Shown: in pieces, positions 52,938 through 60,248 of the stretch
Position numbering within the stretch: the first letter of the stretch is position 1
Layout: the number at the start of each line of letters is the position of its first letter
From: Actinomycetes bacterium
GTDB taxonomy: Bacteria > Actinomycetota > JAHEXW01
Length of the DNA stretch: 60,248 bases
NCBI GenBank assembly: GCA_023251915.1
Contig: JAHEXW010000010.1
Coordinates: 1 to 60,248, forward strand
Reading direction: 5' to 3'
Made by a program: the position numbers and the translations under genes
The notes under the pieces: generated by a model
What the model was told of the DNA's origin: nothing
Database searches by the model: none
The model's input: the letters and a program-made list of their open reading frames with translations, nothing else

Positions 52938-53690
52938 CTAGTCCCCTTCGCTAAGCGCGCCGTAACGACGACGCCTTTTCCGAAAATCGGCCACCGCCTG
53001 GCCTAACTGCCTGGCGCCGAATTCGGGCCAGAAATCGGGCGTGACCCAGAACTCGCTATAAGCTATCTCCCACAACAGAAAATTGCTGACCCGCATCTCA
53101 CCGCTAGTCCTGATGAGCAGATCCAGAGGCGGCAGGCCGCTCGTTCCCAGTCGCGCGCCGAATGCGGCCTCATCGATATCGGCTGGTGCCAGGACGCCGG
53201 AGCGAGCCTCTTCCGCAAGAGCGCGAGCCGCGTCGACAATTTCCTGGCGGCCGCCATAGTTCAAGGCCAGCGTCAACGTGCCGGCTTGATTGTCTTTGGT
53301 CCGCTCAATGGCTTCTTCTATCTGAGCGACTATTTCCGGATCAAGTTCTCGCCAACGACCGATAATGTTAAGCCGTATCTGCTGGCGCTCCAGGTCCGCC
53401 AGCTCGTTGCGTAACGAATCCGAAATCAACTGCATCAAACCGGCCACTTCATCGGCCGGGCGGCTCCAATTCTCCGCTGAGAACGCGTAGAGAGTCAAAT
53501 GCGTTATTCCCAGGTCGCGGGCGGCCTCGACGACGCGCTTGATGGTCTTTACGCCGGCTTTGTGCCCAGCGGCCCGGGGCAGTCCGCGGCGTTTTGCCCA
53601 GCGGCCGTTACCGTCCATGATAACTGCGACATGTGCGGGGGTATTGCTGCGGTCGTTCTCCCGGGGGCTTTCGTCGTTTGAAGAACTCAA
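52938..53690 (-). CDS. uppS: Isoprenyl (undecaprenyl) diphosphate synthase
   Basis: Cis-prenyltransferase supplying the lipid carrier for cell wall; 250 residues. HVAVIMDGNGRWAKRRGLPR has the catalytic Asp and phosphate-binding residues, and LYAFSAENWSRP and RTSGEMRVSNFLLWEIAYSE are also present. The C-terminus ends FRKRRRRYGALSEGD. The start chosen is TTG at 53690, with GAGGT seven bases ahead inside frr; an internal ATG would remove the first active-site residues. Product length (undeca- or decaprenyl) is not predictable here. Confidence 0.94.
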   Translation of the reverse strand: MSSSNDESPRENDRSNTPAHVAVIMDGNGRWAKRRGLPRAAGHKAGVKTIKRVVEAARDLGITHLTLYAFSAENWSRPADEVAGLMQLISDSLRNELADLERQQIRLNIIGRWRELDPEIVAQIEEAIERTKDNQAGTLTLALNYGGRQEIVDAARALAEEARSGVLAPADIDEAAFGARLGTSGLPPLDLLIRTSGEMRVSNFLLWEIAYSEFWVTPDFWPEFGARQLGQAVADFRKRRRRYGALSEGD

Positions 53691-53693
53691 AGA

Positions 53694-54260
53694 CTAGACC
53701 TCGAGGATTTCTTGCTCTTTGTTCTTCAGCATATCGTCGATCTCGCGAATGTGTTTGTCCGTTAGCTTCTGGACTTCTTCCTCGGCGCGGCGTTCATCAT
53801 CCTCAGAGACCTGTTTGTCTTTTTTCAGGACTTTGAGGTGCTCGTTGGAATCGCGCCTGATGTTTCTGATTGCCACGCGTCCTTCTTCCGCCATCGTCTT
53901 GACGACGCGGATCAGGTCCCGCCGCCTTTCCTCATTCAACGCCGGAATCGGAAGATGAACGACGTTGCCATCGTTGCCGGGAGTTATCCCCAGGTCCGAT
54001 TGCAATATCGCTTTCTCGATGGCCGGGATAGCGGTCTTGTCGAACGGATGAACCACCAACAAACGCGGTTCGGGACTGGACACGGTTGCGAGCTGCGCGA
54101 GCGGCATCTCGGCGCCATAATATTCGACGTTTATCCTGTCGACAAGGGATGTAGACGCCCGACCGGTGCGAACGGTCATGAACTCATCCCGGGTTATGTG
54201 GATGGCTTTCTTCATCCGTTGAGCGGCGTTGCTTTCGATGGAGCCACTTAACTGGTCCAT
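53694..54260 (-). CDS. frr: Ribosome recycling factor
   Basis: 188 residues, all-alpha plus hinge domain. TVRTGRASTSLVDRINVEYYGAEMPLAQLA and the basic RRDLIRVVKTMAEEGRVAIRNIRRD block are diagnostic. With EF-G it splits post-termination ribosomes. ATG at 54260 with GAAGGAGG upstream; 11 bases after pyrH. Confidence 0.98.
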   Translation of the reverse strand: MDQLSGSIESNAAQRMKKAIHITRDEFMTVRTGRASTSLVDRINVEYYGAEMPLAQLATVSSPEPRLLVVHPFDKTAIPAIEKAILQSDLGITPGNDGNVVHLPIPALNEERRRDLIRVVKTMAEEGRVAIRNIRRDSNEHLKVLKKDKQVSEDDERRAEEEVQKLTDKHIREIDDMLKNKEQEILEV

Positions 54261-54271
54261 GTACCCTCCTT

Positions 54272-54988
54272 CTATGTTACGACGGTTCCGATGGGCGTTC
54301 CGCTGATGGCGCGGCGAATGTTAGATGGATCGGTAATGTTGAAGACGATTATCGGCAGTTTGTTGTCGCGGCACAACGTGATTGAAGTCGCGTCCATGAC
54401 CTGCAGGTCACGGCTGATTACATCCATATAGCTGAGCTTGTCGAAGAGCTTGGCGTCCGGATTCTTGATCGGGTCTGAGTCGTAGACCCCATCGACCCGC
54501 GTCGCCTTCATGATCACATCGGCGCCGATCTCGAGCGCGCGCAGCGAAGCTGCCGTATCTGTCGTAAAGAAGGGGTTCCCGGTCCCCGCGGCGAATATCA
54601 CGACGCGGCCTTTCTCCAGGTGACGAACCGCCCGACGGCGGATATAGGGTTCCGCGACCTCTTGCATCGCGATGGCGGACTGAACTCTCGTGTCCACCCC
54701 GCGTTGCTCCAGCGCGTTTTGCAGCGCCAGCGCGTTCAGCACAGTTCCAACCATGCCCATGTAATCGCCGGTGGCGCGCTCGATGCCGTGATCGGCCGCG
54801 GGCGCTCCCCGGAAAACGTTACCGCCGCCCACGACGATGGCTAATTCTACGTCATCATCGCGGACGGCTTTTATGACTTCGGCAATCTTGCCAATTGTCT
54901 CGTAAGACAAACCGGTCCCGGTTGCCGGATCAGCCAGAGATTCCCCTGACAGTTTCAGCAATACCCGTTTATAGGCCGGCTTATCCAT
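54272..54988 (-). CDS. pyrH: UMP kinase
   Basis: Hexameric amino-acid-kinase fold enzyme making UDP; 238 residues. [21 protein letters not shown], the [17 protein letters not shown] segment and [16 protein letters not shown] are family blocks. ATG at 54988 with AAAGGT upstream, 3 bases after the tsf stop. It is in the classical rpsB-tsf-pyrH-frr order. Confidence 0.98.
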   Translation of the reverse strand: MDKPAYKRVLLKLSGESLADPATGTGLSYETIGKIAEVIKAVRDDDVELAIVVGGGNVFRGAPAADHGIERATGDYMGMVGTVLNALALQNALEQRGVDTRVQSAIAMQEVAEPYIRRRAVRHLEKGRVVIFAAGTGNPFFTTDTAASLRALEIGADVIMKATRVDGVYDSDPIKNPDAKLFDKLSYMDVISRDLQVMDATSITLCRDNKLPIIVFNITDPSNIRRAISGTPIGTVVT

Positions 54989-54991
54989 AAT

Positions 54992-55525
54992 CTACCTTTC
55001 CTGACCCAGTCCGAACCGGGAAAAACGGCGGATGACGATGTTCTCCCCCGTCTTGGCGATGAGGTCGGTCACAACCTGTCCGACCGGCGTCGACTCATCG
55101 CGAATATAGCCCTGGTTGAAGAGAACCTTCTCTTTCAGGAAAGCGTTCTTCTCCGCGTCGTCCAGACCATCTAGCAAATCCACCGGGATTTCATCCTCGG
55201 TGATATAAGCCGGGCCGGCCGCCGCGATATGCATCGCGATGCTGTGCGCGAACTCCTTGAACTGCTCGTTGCGCGCCACAAAATCGGTTTCGCAGTTGAT
55301 CTCGACCAAAACGCCCAGACGACCGGCGTTATGGATGTATGCTTCGACTAAGCCTTCGCTGGCTTCGCGGCTGCTTCGCTTGGCGGCTTTCGACATGCCC
55401 TTTTCCTGCAGCCACTTGACCGCTTGCGTCGCGTCTCCCTGGCACTCAGCTAGAGCCTTCTTGCACTCCATGACGCCGGCACCGGTCGTTTCACGCAGGC
55501 TTTTAACATCGTCTACTGTTACCAC
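54992..55525 (-). CDS. tsf: Elongation factor Ts (short form)
   Basis: Nucleotide exchange factor for EF-Tu; 177 residues. An N-terminal UBA-like domain (VKSLRETTGAGVMECKKAL) precedes the core with the TDFV motif (INCETDFVARN). Only one core subdomain plus a C-terminal tail is present, as in short Thermus-like and some Gram-positive forms, versus about 280 residues in enteric bacteria. GTG start at 55525 with AAGGAGG nine bases ahead. Complete, not truncated: the terminal GENIVIRRFSRF is the normal end. Confidence 0.96.
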   Translation of the reverse strand: MVTVDDVKSLRETTGAGVMECKKALAECQGDATQAVKWLQEKGMSKAAKRSSREASEGLVEAYIHNAGRLGVLVEINCETDFVARNEQFKEFAHSIAMHIAAAGPAYITEDEIPVDLLDGLDDAEKNAFLKEKVLFNQGYIRDESTPVGQVVTDLIAKTGENIVIRRFSRFGLGQER

Positions 55526-55539
55526 TATCTTGTTCCTCC

Positions 55540-56301
55540 TTAAACTTCTGCCGCCGGAACCACCGCCGCGTCCGCCGCTGCGACCGCCTCTTGGGCGGCC
55601 GCCGCTTGCGCGGCTTGGCTGCCGGCCGTTCCATCCAGCACAGCGTCCGCCATAACGCGCGCGATCAAGTTAACCGAGCGGATAGCGTCGTCGTTCCCCG
55701 GGATGATGTAGTCCACATCATCCGGATCGCTGTTGGTATCGATCAATCCAATGATCGGGATACCGAGCTTGCGGGCCTCCTTTATGGCGAGGGCCTCCTT
55801 GCGGCCGTCGATCACGAACATGGCTTCAGGTAATTTACTCATCCTGCGTAACCCGCCGATACTCGCGGCCAGCTTTTCCTTTTCGCGCTTTAGGTGCAGG
55901 ATCGTCTTTTTGGGCAGGCCTTCCCAGTCGTCGTTCTCATCCTTGCGCTCCAGCTCTTCCAGCCGGCGCAAGCGTTCCTTGATAGTCGTGAAGTTGGTCA
56001 AGGTGCCGCCCAGCCAACGCTGGTTGACATAAGGCATTTCCGACCGATCTGCCTGGTCTCTAATGCCCTCTTGAGCTTGTTTCTTCGTTCCGACGAATAG
56101 GATTTTGCCGCCTTTACCCGACACATCCTTAACGAATCCGTATGCCTTTTCGATATAGCCAAGTGATTGTTCCAAGTCGATAATGTGAATCCCGTTGCGC
56201 TCCGTAAAGACGTATTTCTTCATCTTAGGGTTCCAGCGGCGGGTTTGATGACCGAAGTGGACACCGGCTTCGAGCAGGCTCTTCATCGAGATAATTGCCA
56301 T
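55540..56301 (-). CDS. rpsB: 30S ribosomal protein S2
   Basis: 253 residues. [35 protein letters not shown] and [19 protein letters not shown] are diagnostic. The last 30 residues are an Ala-rich tail of the type seen in actinobacterial S2. ATG at 56301 has a near-perfect AAGGAGGTGA six bases upstream. Own promoter at 56328-56356. Confidence 0.98.
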   Translation of the reverse strand: MAIISMKSLLEAGVHFGHQTRRWNPKMKKYVFTERNGIHIIDLEQSLGYIEKAYGFVKDVSGKGGKILFVGTKKQAQEGIRDQADRSEMPYVNQRWLGGTLTNFTTIKERLRRLEELERKDENDDWEGLPKKTILHLKREKEKLAASIGGLRRMSKLPEAMFVIDGRKEALAIKEARKLGIPIIGLIDTNSDPDDVDYIIPGNDDAIRSVNLIARVMADAVLDGTAGSQAAQAAAAQEAVAAADAAVVPAAEV

Positions 56302-56327
56302 TTTCTTTCACCTCCTTGGTTTGTGAA

Positions 56328-56356
56328 ATAATAGACGCGCCCCCGTGATTAGGCAA
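56328..56356 (-). promoter_or_regulatory. rpsB: rpsB operon promoter
   Basis: Minus-strand -35 TTGCCT (56351-56356), 17-base spacer, -10 TATTAT (56328-56333); start predicted near 56321, 20 bases before rpsB. A long-loop GC hairpin (CCCCCGT at 56340-56346 with ACGGGGG) overlaps the spacer and may be the end of the sigma-factor transcript. Confidence 0.6.
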
Positions 56357-56402
56357 AAAGGCGCAACGATTAGTTTATCATACGGGGGAAGATAAACGCT
56401 AC

Positions 56403-57185
56403 TTACACGAATTGCTTGAGTTTGGCCTTGAGCTGCAGAATCGCTTTCGTGTGCATCTGCGAAACGCGGGATTCGGTGACCCCGAGGACCTCGCCGATCT
56501 CCTTCAGCGTCAAACCTTCGTAATAGTACAACGCGACCACGGTTTTCTCGCGCTCCGGAAGTCGATCGATGGATTGAGCCAGCAAGGTCTTCATCTCTTC
56601 GATCTCGAATGTCGCCGCCGGCTCCGCGCTGCTTTCATCCTCAATGATGTCAATCAGGCCGACGCGCCCGTCCATGTCCTTCCCGACCGTGAACGTGTCG
56701 TCGAGCGCGACGACCGCCGTATTGCCGATCTGGGTGATCGTGTCGTGCAGTTTATCTTTGGTTATGCCGAGCTCTTTGCAGACCTCTTCATCGGTCGGTG
56801 AACGTTTCAGCCGGCCTTCCAGTTCCTGATAAGCGCGCTCCAGTTCCTTAGCCTTAAAACGTACAGATCGAGGGATCCAGTCAAGCGCGCGCAGTTCGTC
56901 GATTATCGCGCCTTTTATGCGGGCAATGGCATAGGTCTCGAACTTTATGTTCTTGGACAGATCGAATTTATCGATCGCGTCGATCAGACCAAATATGCCG
57001 GAGCTGACCAGGTCACCATGATCAACGTTCTGGGGAACTTTGACGTAAAGCCGGCCGGCTACGTACTTCACAAGAGGCGCGTAGTGAAGGATGAGTTTGT
57101 CGCGAAGCTCCTGGGTGCCTTCCGTCTTGTATTGGCGCCAGAGCTCCATTATTTTGCTGTAATCTTCCGCCGGGGTTTGGCTCAT
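56403..57185 (-). CDS. whiG: FliA/WhiG-family RNA polymerase sigma factor
   Basis: 260 residues, sigma-28-type. Region 2 ([42 protein letters not shown]) and region 4 ([41 protein letters not shown]) are complete, and region 3 ([11 protein letters not shown]) lies between. Linkage to rpsB and a Xer recombinase is the actinobacterial whiG arrangement. No flagellar gene is in the window and type IV pilus genes are, so its regulon is open. No Shine-Dalgarno is visible; TAGTAT ends 9 bases before ATG, giving a probable leaderless mRNA. Clear GCCGATAA-type target promoters were not found here. Confidence 0.94.
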   Translation of the reverse strand: MSQTPAEDYSKIMELWRQYKTEGTQELRDKLILHYAPLVKYVAGRLYVKVPQNVDHGDLVSSGIFGLIDAIDKFDLSKNIKFETYAIARIKGAIIDELRALDWIPRSVRFKAKELERAYQELEGRLKRSPTDEEVCKELGITKDKLHDTITQIGNTAVVALDDTFTVGKDMDGRVGLIDIIEDESSAEPAATFEIEEMKTLLAQSIDRLPEREKTVVALYYYEGLTLKEIGEVLGVTESRVSQMHTKAILQLKAKLKQFV

Positions 57186-57194
57186 GGATAAAGG

Positions 57195-57223
57195 ATACTA
57201 CAACCATGTTGGCCGTGTCTTAA
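57195..57223 (-). promoter_or_regulatory. Promoter of the sigma-factor gene
   Basis: Minus-strand -35 TTAAGA (57218-57223), 17-base spacer, -10 TAGTAT (57195-57200). The predicted start near 57188 leaves only three bases before the ATG at 57185, so the transcript would be leaderless, in keeping with the absence of a Shine-Dalgarno site. Confidence 0.6.
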
Positions 57224-57230
57224 AGCGCGT

Positions 57231-58118
57231 CTAAGCTCTGGGGTGCGCCTGCCTATAGACGGCTTTGAGGCGCTTTTTGTCCAAGTGGGTGTAAATTTGG
57301 GTAGTCGCCAGATCGGCATGGCCCAAGAGCTCTTGAATCGTGCGCAAGTCGGCGCCTTCCTCCAGAAGATGCGTCGCGAACGAATGCCTCAGCATATGGG
57401 GGCTGACGTGCCGGCCGACGTGGCCCGTTCCGGCCGCCCGGTCAACGATGTTCTGGACGCTTCGCACGCTCAAGCGCCCGCCGCGATTGTTCAGAAAGAC
57501 CGCGCCGTCCGAATTATCCTCTGTTGGTCTCCCCCGGCCGACGCCCAGATACTCAGCTAGCGCACGGTCCGCAACGGGGGTAAAGAACACGATTCTTTCC
57601 TTATCACCCTTGCCGACCACCCGGATCTCGCGCCCAGCAAAATCGATATCCGGCAACGACAATCCCGCCAGTTCGCTGACGCGCAATCCCGTCGCGTAAA
57701 GCAGTTCCATGATTGCCCGGTCACGCAGGCCTTCCTTTAGTTCGATGGTTGGCTTGGCCAAAAGACGCTCGACCTCGTCACGGCTGAGCACTTTGGGCAA
57801 AGTCGAGCCGCTTTTCGGAAAGCTCACCAATAGCGCGGCGTTGGACTCAAGCAACCCCTCGTTGCAAAGAAAACGGAGGAAAGACCTGATGGCAGACAAG
57901 CGCCTCGCCACCGTCGTCTTTTGCAGCCGCAATGTGCTGCAATAAGCGAGGTACCGGCGCAGCAGCCGGTAGTCCACAGCGGTGATGTCGGTCGTGCCGT
58001 GCTTCTTGACAAACTGGAGGAAGGTCCTAATGTCTCGCCCGAACGCGGAGATAGTCCTAGGGGAATAGCGATTCTGACTTTTCAGGTAGTCCAGGTAACG
58101 GTCTAGGTCAGCATCCAT
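57231..58118 (-). CDS. xerC: Tyrosine recombinase XerC/XerD
   Basis: 295 residues, site-specific recombinase for chromosome dimer resolution. The N-terminal SAM-like domain (1-90) and catalytic domain hold the pentad: Arg in YATGLRVSELAGL, Lys in VGKGDKERIV, His and Arg in HMLRHSFATHLL, His in LLGHADLATTQ and the Tyr nucleophile in IYTHLD. It is 45 bases before the sigma gene and 14 after the RNase H fusion. XerC versus XerD is not decided from sequence alone. No dif site was recognised. Confidence 0.93.
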   Translation of the reverse strand: MDADLDRYLDYLKSQNRYSPRTISAFGRDIRTFLQFVKKHGTTDITAVDYRLLRRYLAYCSTLRLQKTTVARRLSAIRSFLRFLCNEGLLESNAALLVSFPKSGSTLPKVLSRDEVERLLAKPTIELKEGLRDRAIMELLYATGLRVSELAGLSLPDIDFAGREIRVVGKGDKERIVFFTPVADRALAEYLGVGRGRPTEDNSDGAVFLNNRGGRLSVRSVQNIVDRAAGTGHVGRHVSPHMLRHSFATHLLEEGADLRTIQELLGHADLATTQIYTHLDKKRLKAVYRQAHPRA

Positions 58119-58132
58119 TCTTCATATCCGCC

Positions 58133-59395
58133 TTACTTATCGAGGAGGCGCAATGTCGCTTTGTCTCCCGCACTCGCGTTTAGCACGGCCGCCGCGGAGC
58201 CGCCGTTCATGGCGACGCTAAGATACCCGCTGGAATCAAAAAGAAGCAATAGCTCGTTATCGGGCGCGTCACTGAATGTCGAGCCGAGGTGAAGCTCTAG
58301 TTGGGCATCGCCCAAGACAATCTGTACGCTTGTCGCCGGAGAATATCCTGCTGCCTCCCCTACCTCGCGCTCGAGGTTCAGGCGCAGCGTGCCAAAGTGA
58401 TCAATGTTGATGATTTCCACGTCGACCTCGCCGTCAACAACCGTAGCGTAGCCGTAAGGTGCCGGCGTCAGCGAGGCGGACTCGATATTGTCGGCAAGAT
58501 TGCCCGGGTCTTCACCGGCGGCCAGCGCGGCAGCCGCCAAGGCGAATACGTCGCGCGCGTGAAATGTCGGACAGGGCGGCGCGGTTGTGTCGTTCGCGCG
58601 TATCACGTAGGCAGCCTCGATGCCTCCCAGTCGAGTCGAGGCCGGCAGTAACAGACCGTTATCGGGTCCAACTAGATAGTCACCGCGCCTGCTTTGAATT
58701 ATCAGGTCGCGGCCAACGCCCACATCCGGGTCAACAACCGCGAGGTGAGCAGCGGCCTTGATGTCCGCGACGGCCGTCTCCAGCACAAAAGCGCCTTGCC
58801 GGACGTTAAACGGTTCGATATCGTGCGTGATTGTCAAAATACGCGCGTGCGGATTTAGATTATTCATCGTGTTGTGCACGATGGCAACCCAAGCGTCGCG
58901 GCCGCCGAAGTCGGACAGGAAGGTGATCACAACAGGCTCAGCGGCAGTCTTCTTCGGGATCGGCTTTGATTTCTTTGTCTTACCTGTGGCCTTATCCAAA
59001 GCCTCGTTGACAAGGCGATCGGCCGCCGCATTCGCTTCTCGCGGAATATGCTCAATACCGACCCGGCCAAATGTTTTGAGAAGAGCGGCCGCTTCGGTAT
59101 GCAGAGGCCGGATATTGGAGCTCTTGATCTTGTAATGGCCGAGCAGCTGTTTAACCATCAACAGACTGTCGGCCTTAACATGAATGCTGCCGGCGGATTG
59201 TTCGCTGGCTTTCTTGAGGCCGGCGATCAACGCCTGGTACTCTGCCTCGTTGTTGGTCGCCTCGCCTATGAATTCGGAAACGGTCGCCGCGGTGCGGCCG
59301 CCGCGAATAATTACCGCTCCAATCCCGGCGGGGCCGGGATTACCGCGTGATCCGCCGTCGACAAACAATGTGATGTCGTAGATTTCCTCCGCCAT
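58133..59395 (-). CDS. RNase HI / SAM hydrolase (DUF62) fusion protein
   Basis: 420 residues with two enzyme domains. RNase HI type (1-133): FVDGGSRGNPGPAG with Asp13, TNNEAEYQALIAG with Glu50, Asp76 in KADSLLMVKQL and Asp126; all four carboxylates are present. A Lys-rich linker (135-153) joins a SAM hydroxide adenosyltransferase domain (154-420): FLSDFGGRD (Asp162, Asp167), ITHDIEP (His191), VVDPDVGVGRD (Asp222, Arg229), GPDNGLLLP and FHARDVFA (His279, Arg281). This second family splits SAM to adenosine and methionine. Here PDVG replaces the usual PGVG. No stop or frameshift lies between domains, and ATG at 59395 has AAAGG five bases ahead. Why the two activities are joined is unknown. Confidence 0.9.
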   Translation of the reverse strand: MAEEIYDITLFVDGGSRGNPGPAGIGAVIIRGGRTAATVSEFIGEATNNEAEYQALIAGLKKASEQSAGSIHVKADSLLMVKQLLGHYKIKSSNIRPLHTEAAALLKTFGRVGIEHIPREANAAADRLVNEALDKATGKTKKSKPIPKKTAAEPVVITFLSDFGGRDAWVAIVHNTMNNLNPHARILTITHDIEPFNVRQGAFVLETAVADIKAAAHLAVVDPDVGVGRDLIIQSRRGDYLVGPDNGLLLPASTRLGGIEAAYVIRANDTTAPPCPTFHARDVFALAAAALAAGEDPGNLADNIESASLTPAPYGYATVVDGEVDVEIINIDHFGTLRLNLEREVGEAAGYSPATSVQIVLGDAQLELHLGSTFSDAPDNELLLLFDSSGYLSVAMNGGSAAAVLNASAGDKATLRLLDK

Positions 59396-59424
59396 AGCCG
59401 CCTTTCGTTACTTATCGCCAGGGT

Positions 59425-60213
59425 CTACCCTGGCAGACCCTGGCGCGCTCCTTGTCCGGCTTGCACCGCTTGTTCTATGACCCGAGCGACATACGCCCGG
59501 CCAGCGGTAATCGCTGCCTCGGCATTGTCGCCTAGGGCGAGCCGCGCGGCTATCGCCGCACTTAAAGCGCAGCCGGTTCCTCTGACCTTGCTCGGCAGTC
59601 GCGGCGCCTTTAAGGTTGTAACGCCGTTCTCATTATACAGTGTGTCGATTACCTCGTCGCCTGTCTCCAGATGTCCGCCAGTAACAAGCACGTTCGCCGC
59701 GCCCGCCTCATGCAGCTGTTGGGCCGCCGCAACCGCGTCAGCAAGGGACTCGATATCTAGGCTGGTCAGCGCCGATGCCTCCATAATGTTCGGGGTTAGC
59801 ACAAACGCGCCGGGCGCGAGGATATTTTTTATGGCTGCTTGCGCCCCGGCGTCTGCCAACGCCAGCCCGGACGATGCCCGTATGACAGGGTCGACAACCA
59901 GCCGTAAGTTCCGGGAGCGCGCAAATTCGGCCAGTTCGGTCGCGATTTCCTCCGAACCAACGAGTCCCGTTTTAAGTATCGCGGGCATATAGTCCTCGTA
60001 AACCGCCTCTAATTGTTCGGTCACAATCGCTGGATCAACAGCATGGGACGCAGCCGCTTTGTATGAGTTTTGAACGGTCAAAGCGGTGGCGATGGGCAGG
60101 CCGATGACGCCAAATGCCCAGCCGGCCGCCAGGTCGGCTGCCAGTCCGGCGCCGGCGCTGGGATCAAGGCCGCCTGCCGCGATAAATGTCTTAACCGTTC
60201 TGGAAATGGTCAT
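59425..60213 (-). CDS. thiD: Hydroxymethylpyrimidine phosphate kinase
   Basis: Ribokinase-fold HMP/HMP-P kinase of thiamine synthesis, 262 residues. AAGGLDPSAGAGLAADLAA is the N-terminal substrate loop. VVDPVIRASSG, LTPNIMEASALT, VTGGHL and RGTGCALSAAIAARLALG (anion-hole GTGC) are complete. Pyridoxal kinases share the fold, but these motifs favour ThiD. ATG at 60213 has GAGG two bases ahead, somewhat close. No other thiamine gene is in the window; the last 35 bases beyond it hold no recognisable feature. Confidence 0.93.
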   Translation of the reverse strand: MTISRTVKTFIAAGGLDPSAGAGLAADLAAGWAFGVIGLPIATALTVQNSYKAAASHAVDPAIVTEQLEAVYEDYMPAILKTGLVGSEEIATELAEFARSRNLRLVVDPVIRASSGLALADAGAQAAIKNILAPGAFVLTPNIMEASALTSLDIESLADAVAAAQQLHEAGAANVLVTGGHLETGDEVIDTLYNENGVTTLKAPRLPSKVRGTGCALSAAIAARLALGDNAEAAITAGRAYVARVIEQAVQAGQGARQGLPG

Positions 60214-60248
60214 AGCCTCGTCTCTTCATAACCATCGGTTTTCCCGCG

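Overview
This 60 kb window looks like chromosomal core sequence of a deep-branching, anaerobic, monoderm bacterium, most probably an early-diverging actinobacterial lineage. The reasons are the argCJBDFRGH order, the block whiG/fliA-type sigma factor - rpsB - tsf - pyrH - frr - uppS - cdsA - dxr - rseP - ispG - proS, a XerC-type recombinase next to the sigma factor, and ferredoxin/rubredoxin-type anaerobic enzymes. The phylum call is an inference from gene order; the 16S rRNA gene could settle it. No prophage, CRISPR array, IS element or tRNA gene was found. Nearly all genes lie on the minus strand; only a penicillin-binding protein and a four-gene redox operon run rightward.

Layout from left to right. 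(1) 10-1981: 16S rRNA (minus) with its leader and a strong promoter. (2) 1982-5349: tyrS and a divergent class A penicillin-binding protein. (3) 5346-18992: one long leftward operon starting at a near-consensus promoter upstream of argC: argC-J-B-D-F-R-G-H, then polX, a FemAB-type transferase, alanine racemase and a NIF3-family protein. It joins arginine synthesis to cell-wall amino-acid functions. (4) 19009-27021: a cytoplasmic signalling island. A tight operon headed by spoVG carries a MEDS sensor protein, a NarL/LuxR response regulator, a PAS-PocR-GAF histidine kinase, an Rcp1-like receiver and a REC-PAS-HisKA_3 kinase. A PAS-GGDEF protein and a small membrane protein precede it. (5) 27062-33234: cfa, pheT, pheS, and infC-rpmI-rplT. 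(6) 33232-42495: a 12-gene operon: an excisionase-like HTH gene, pilM-N-O-P-like type IV pilus genes, aroC-K-B-Q, an M24 peptidase, efp and a flavin oxidoreductase. (7) 42653-46543 (plus): 2-oxoacid:ferredoxin oxidoreductase alpha/beta, rubredoxin, FprA flavodiiron protein, then a terminator. (8) 46567-53690: glycosyltransferase, proS, ispG, rseP, dxr, cdsA, uppS. (9) 53694-60213: frr, pyrH, tsf, rpsB, sigma factor, xerC, an RNase HI / SAM-hydrolase fusion, and thiD.

The most unusual points are these: the RNase HI-DUF62 fusion; the spoVG-headed signalling operon that combines MEDS and PocR sensor domains; three related CTAGGTA-type palindromes upstream of the GGDEF gene, the spoVG operon and the 2-oxoacid oxidoreductase operon; a TAACAT-repeat array plus a 16-bp perfect palindrome upstream of the pil-aro promoter; a recurring leaderless-promoter geometry at tyrS, the PBP gene, pheS and the sigma gene; an ATC start codon for infC; and a family of inverted repeats between genes of the large operons.

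Everything was read by eye from the sequence. Homology calls rest on motif recognition. Promoters, operators and hairpins are pattern matches, not measured.
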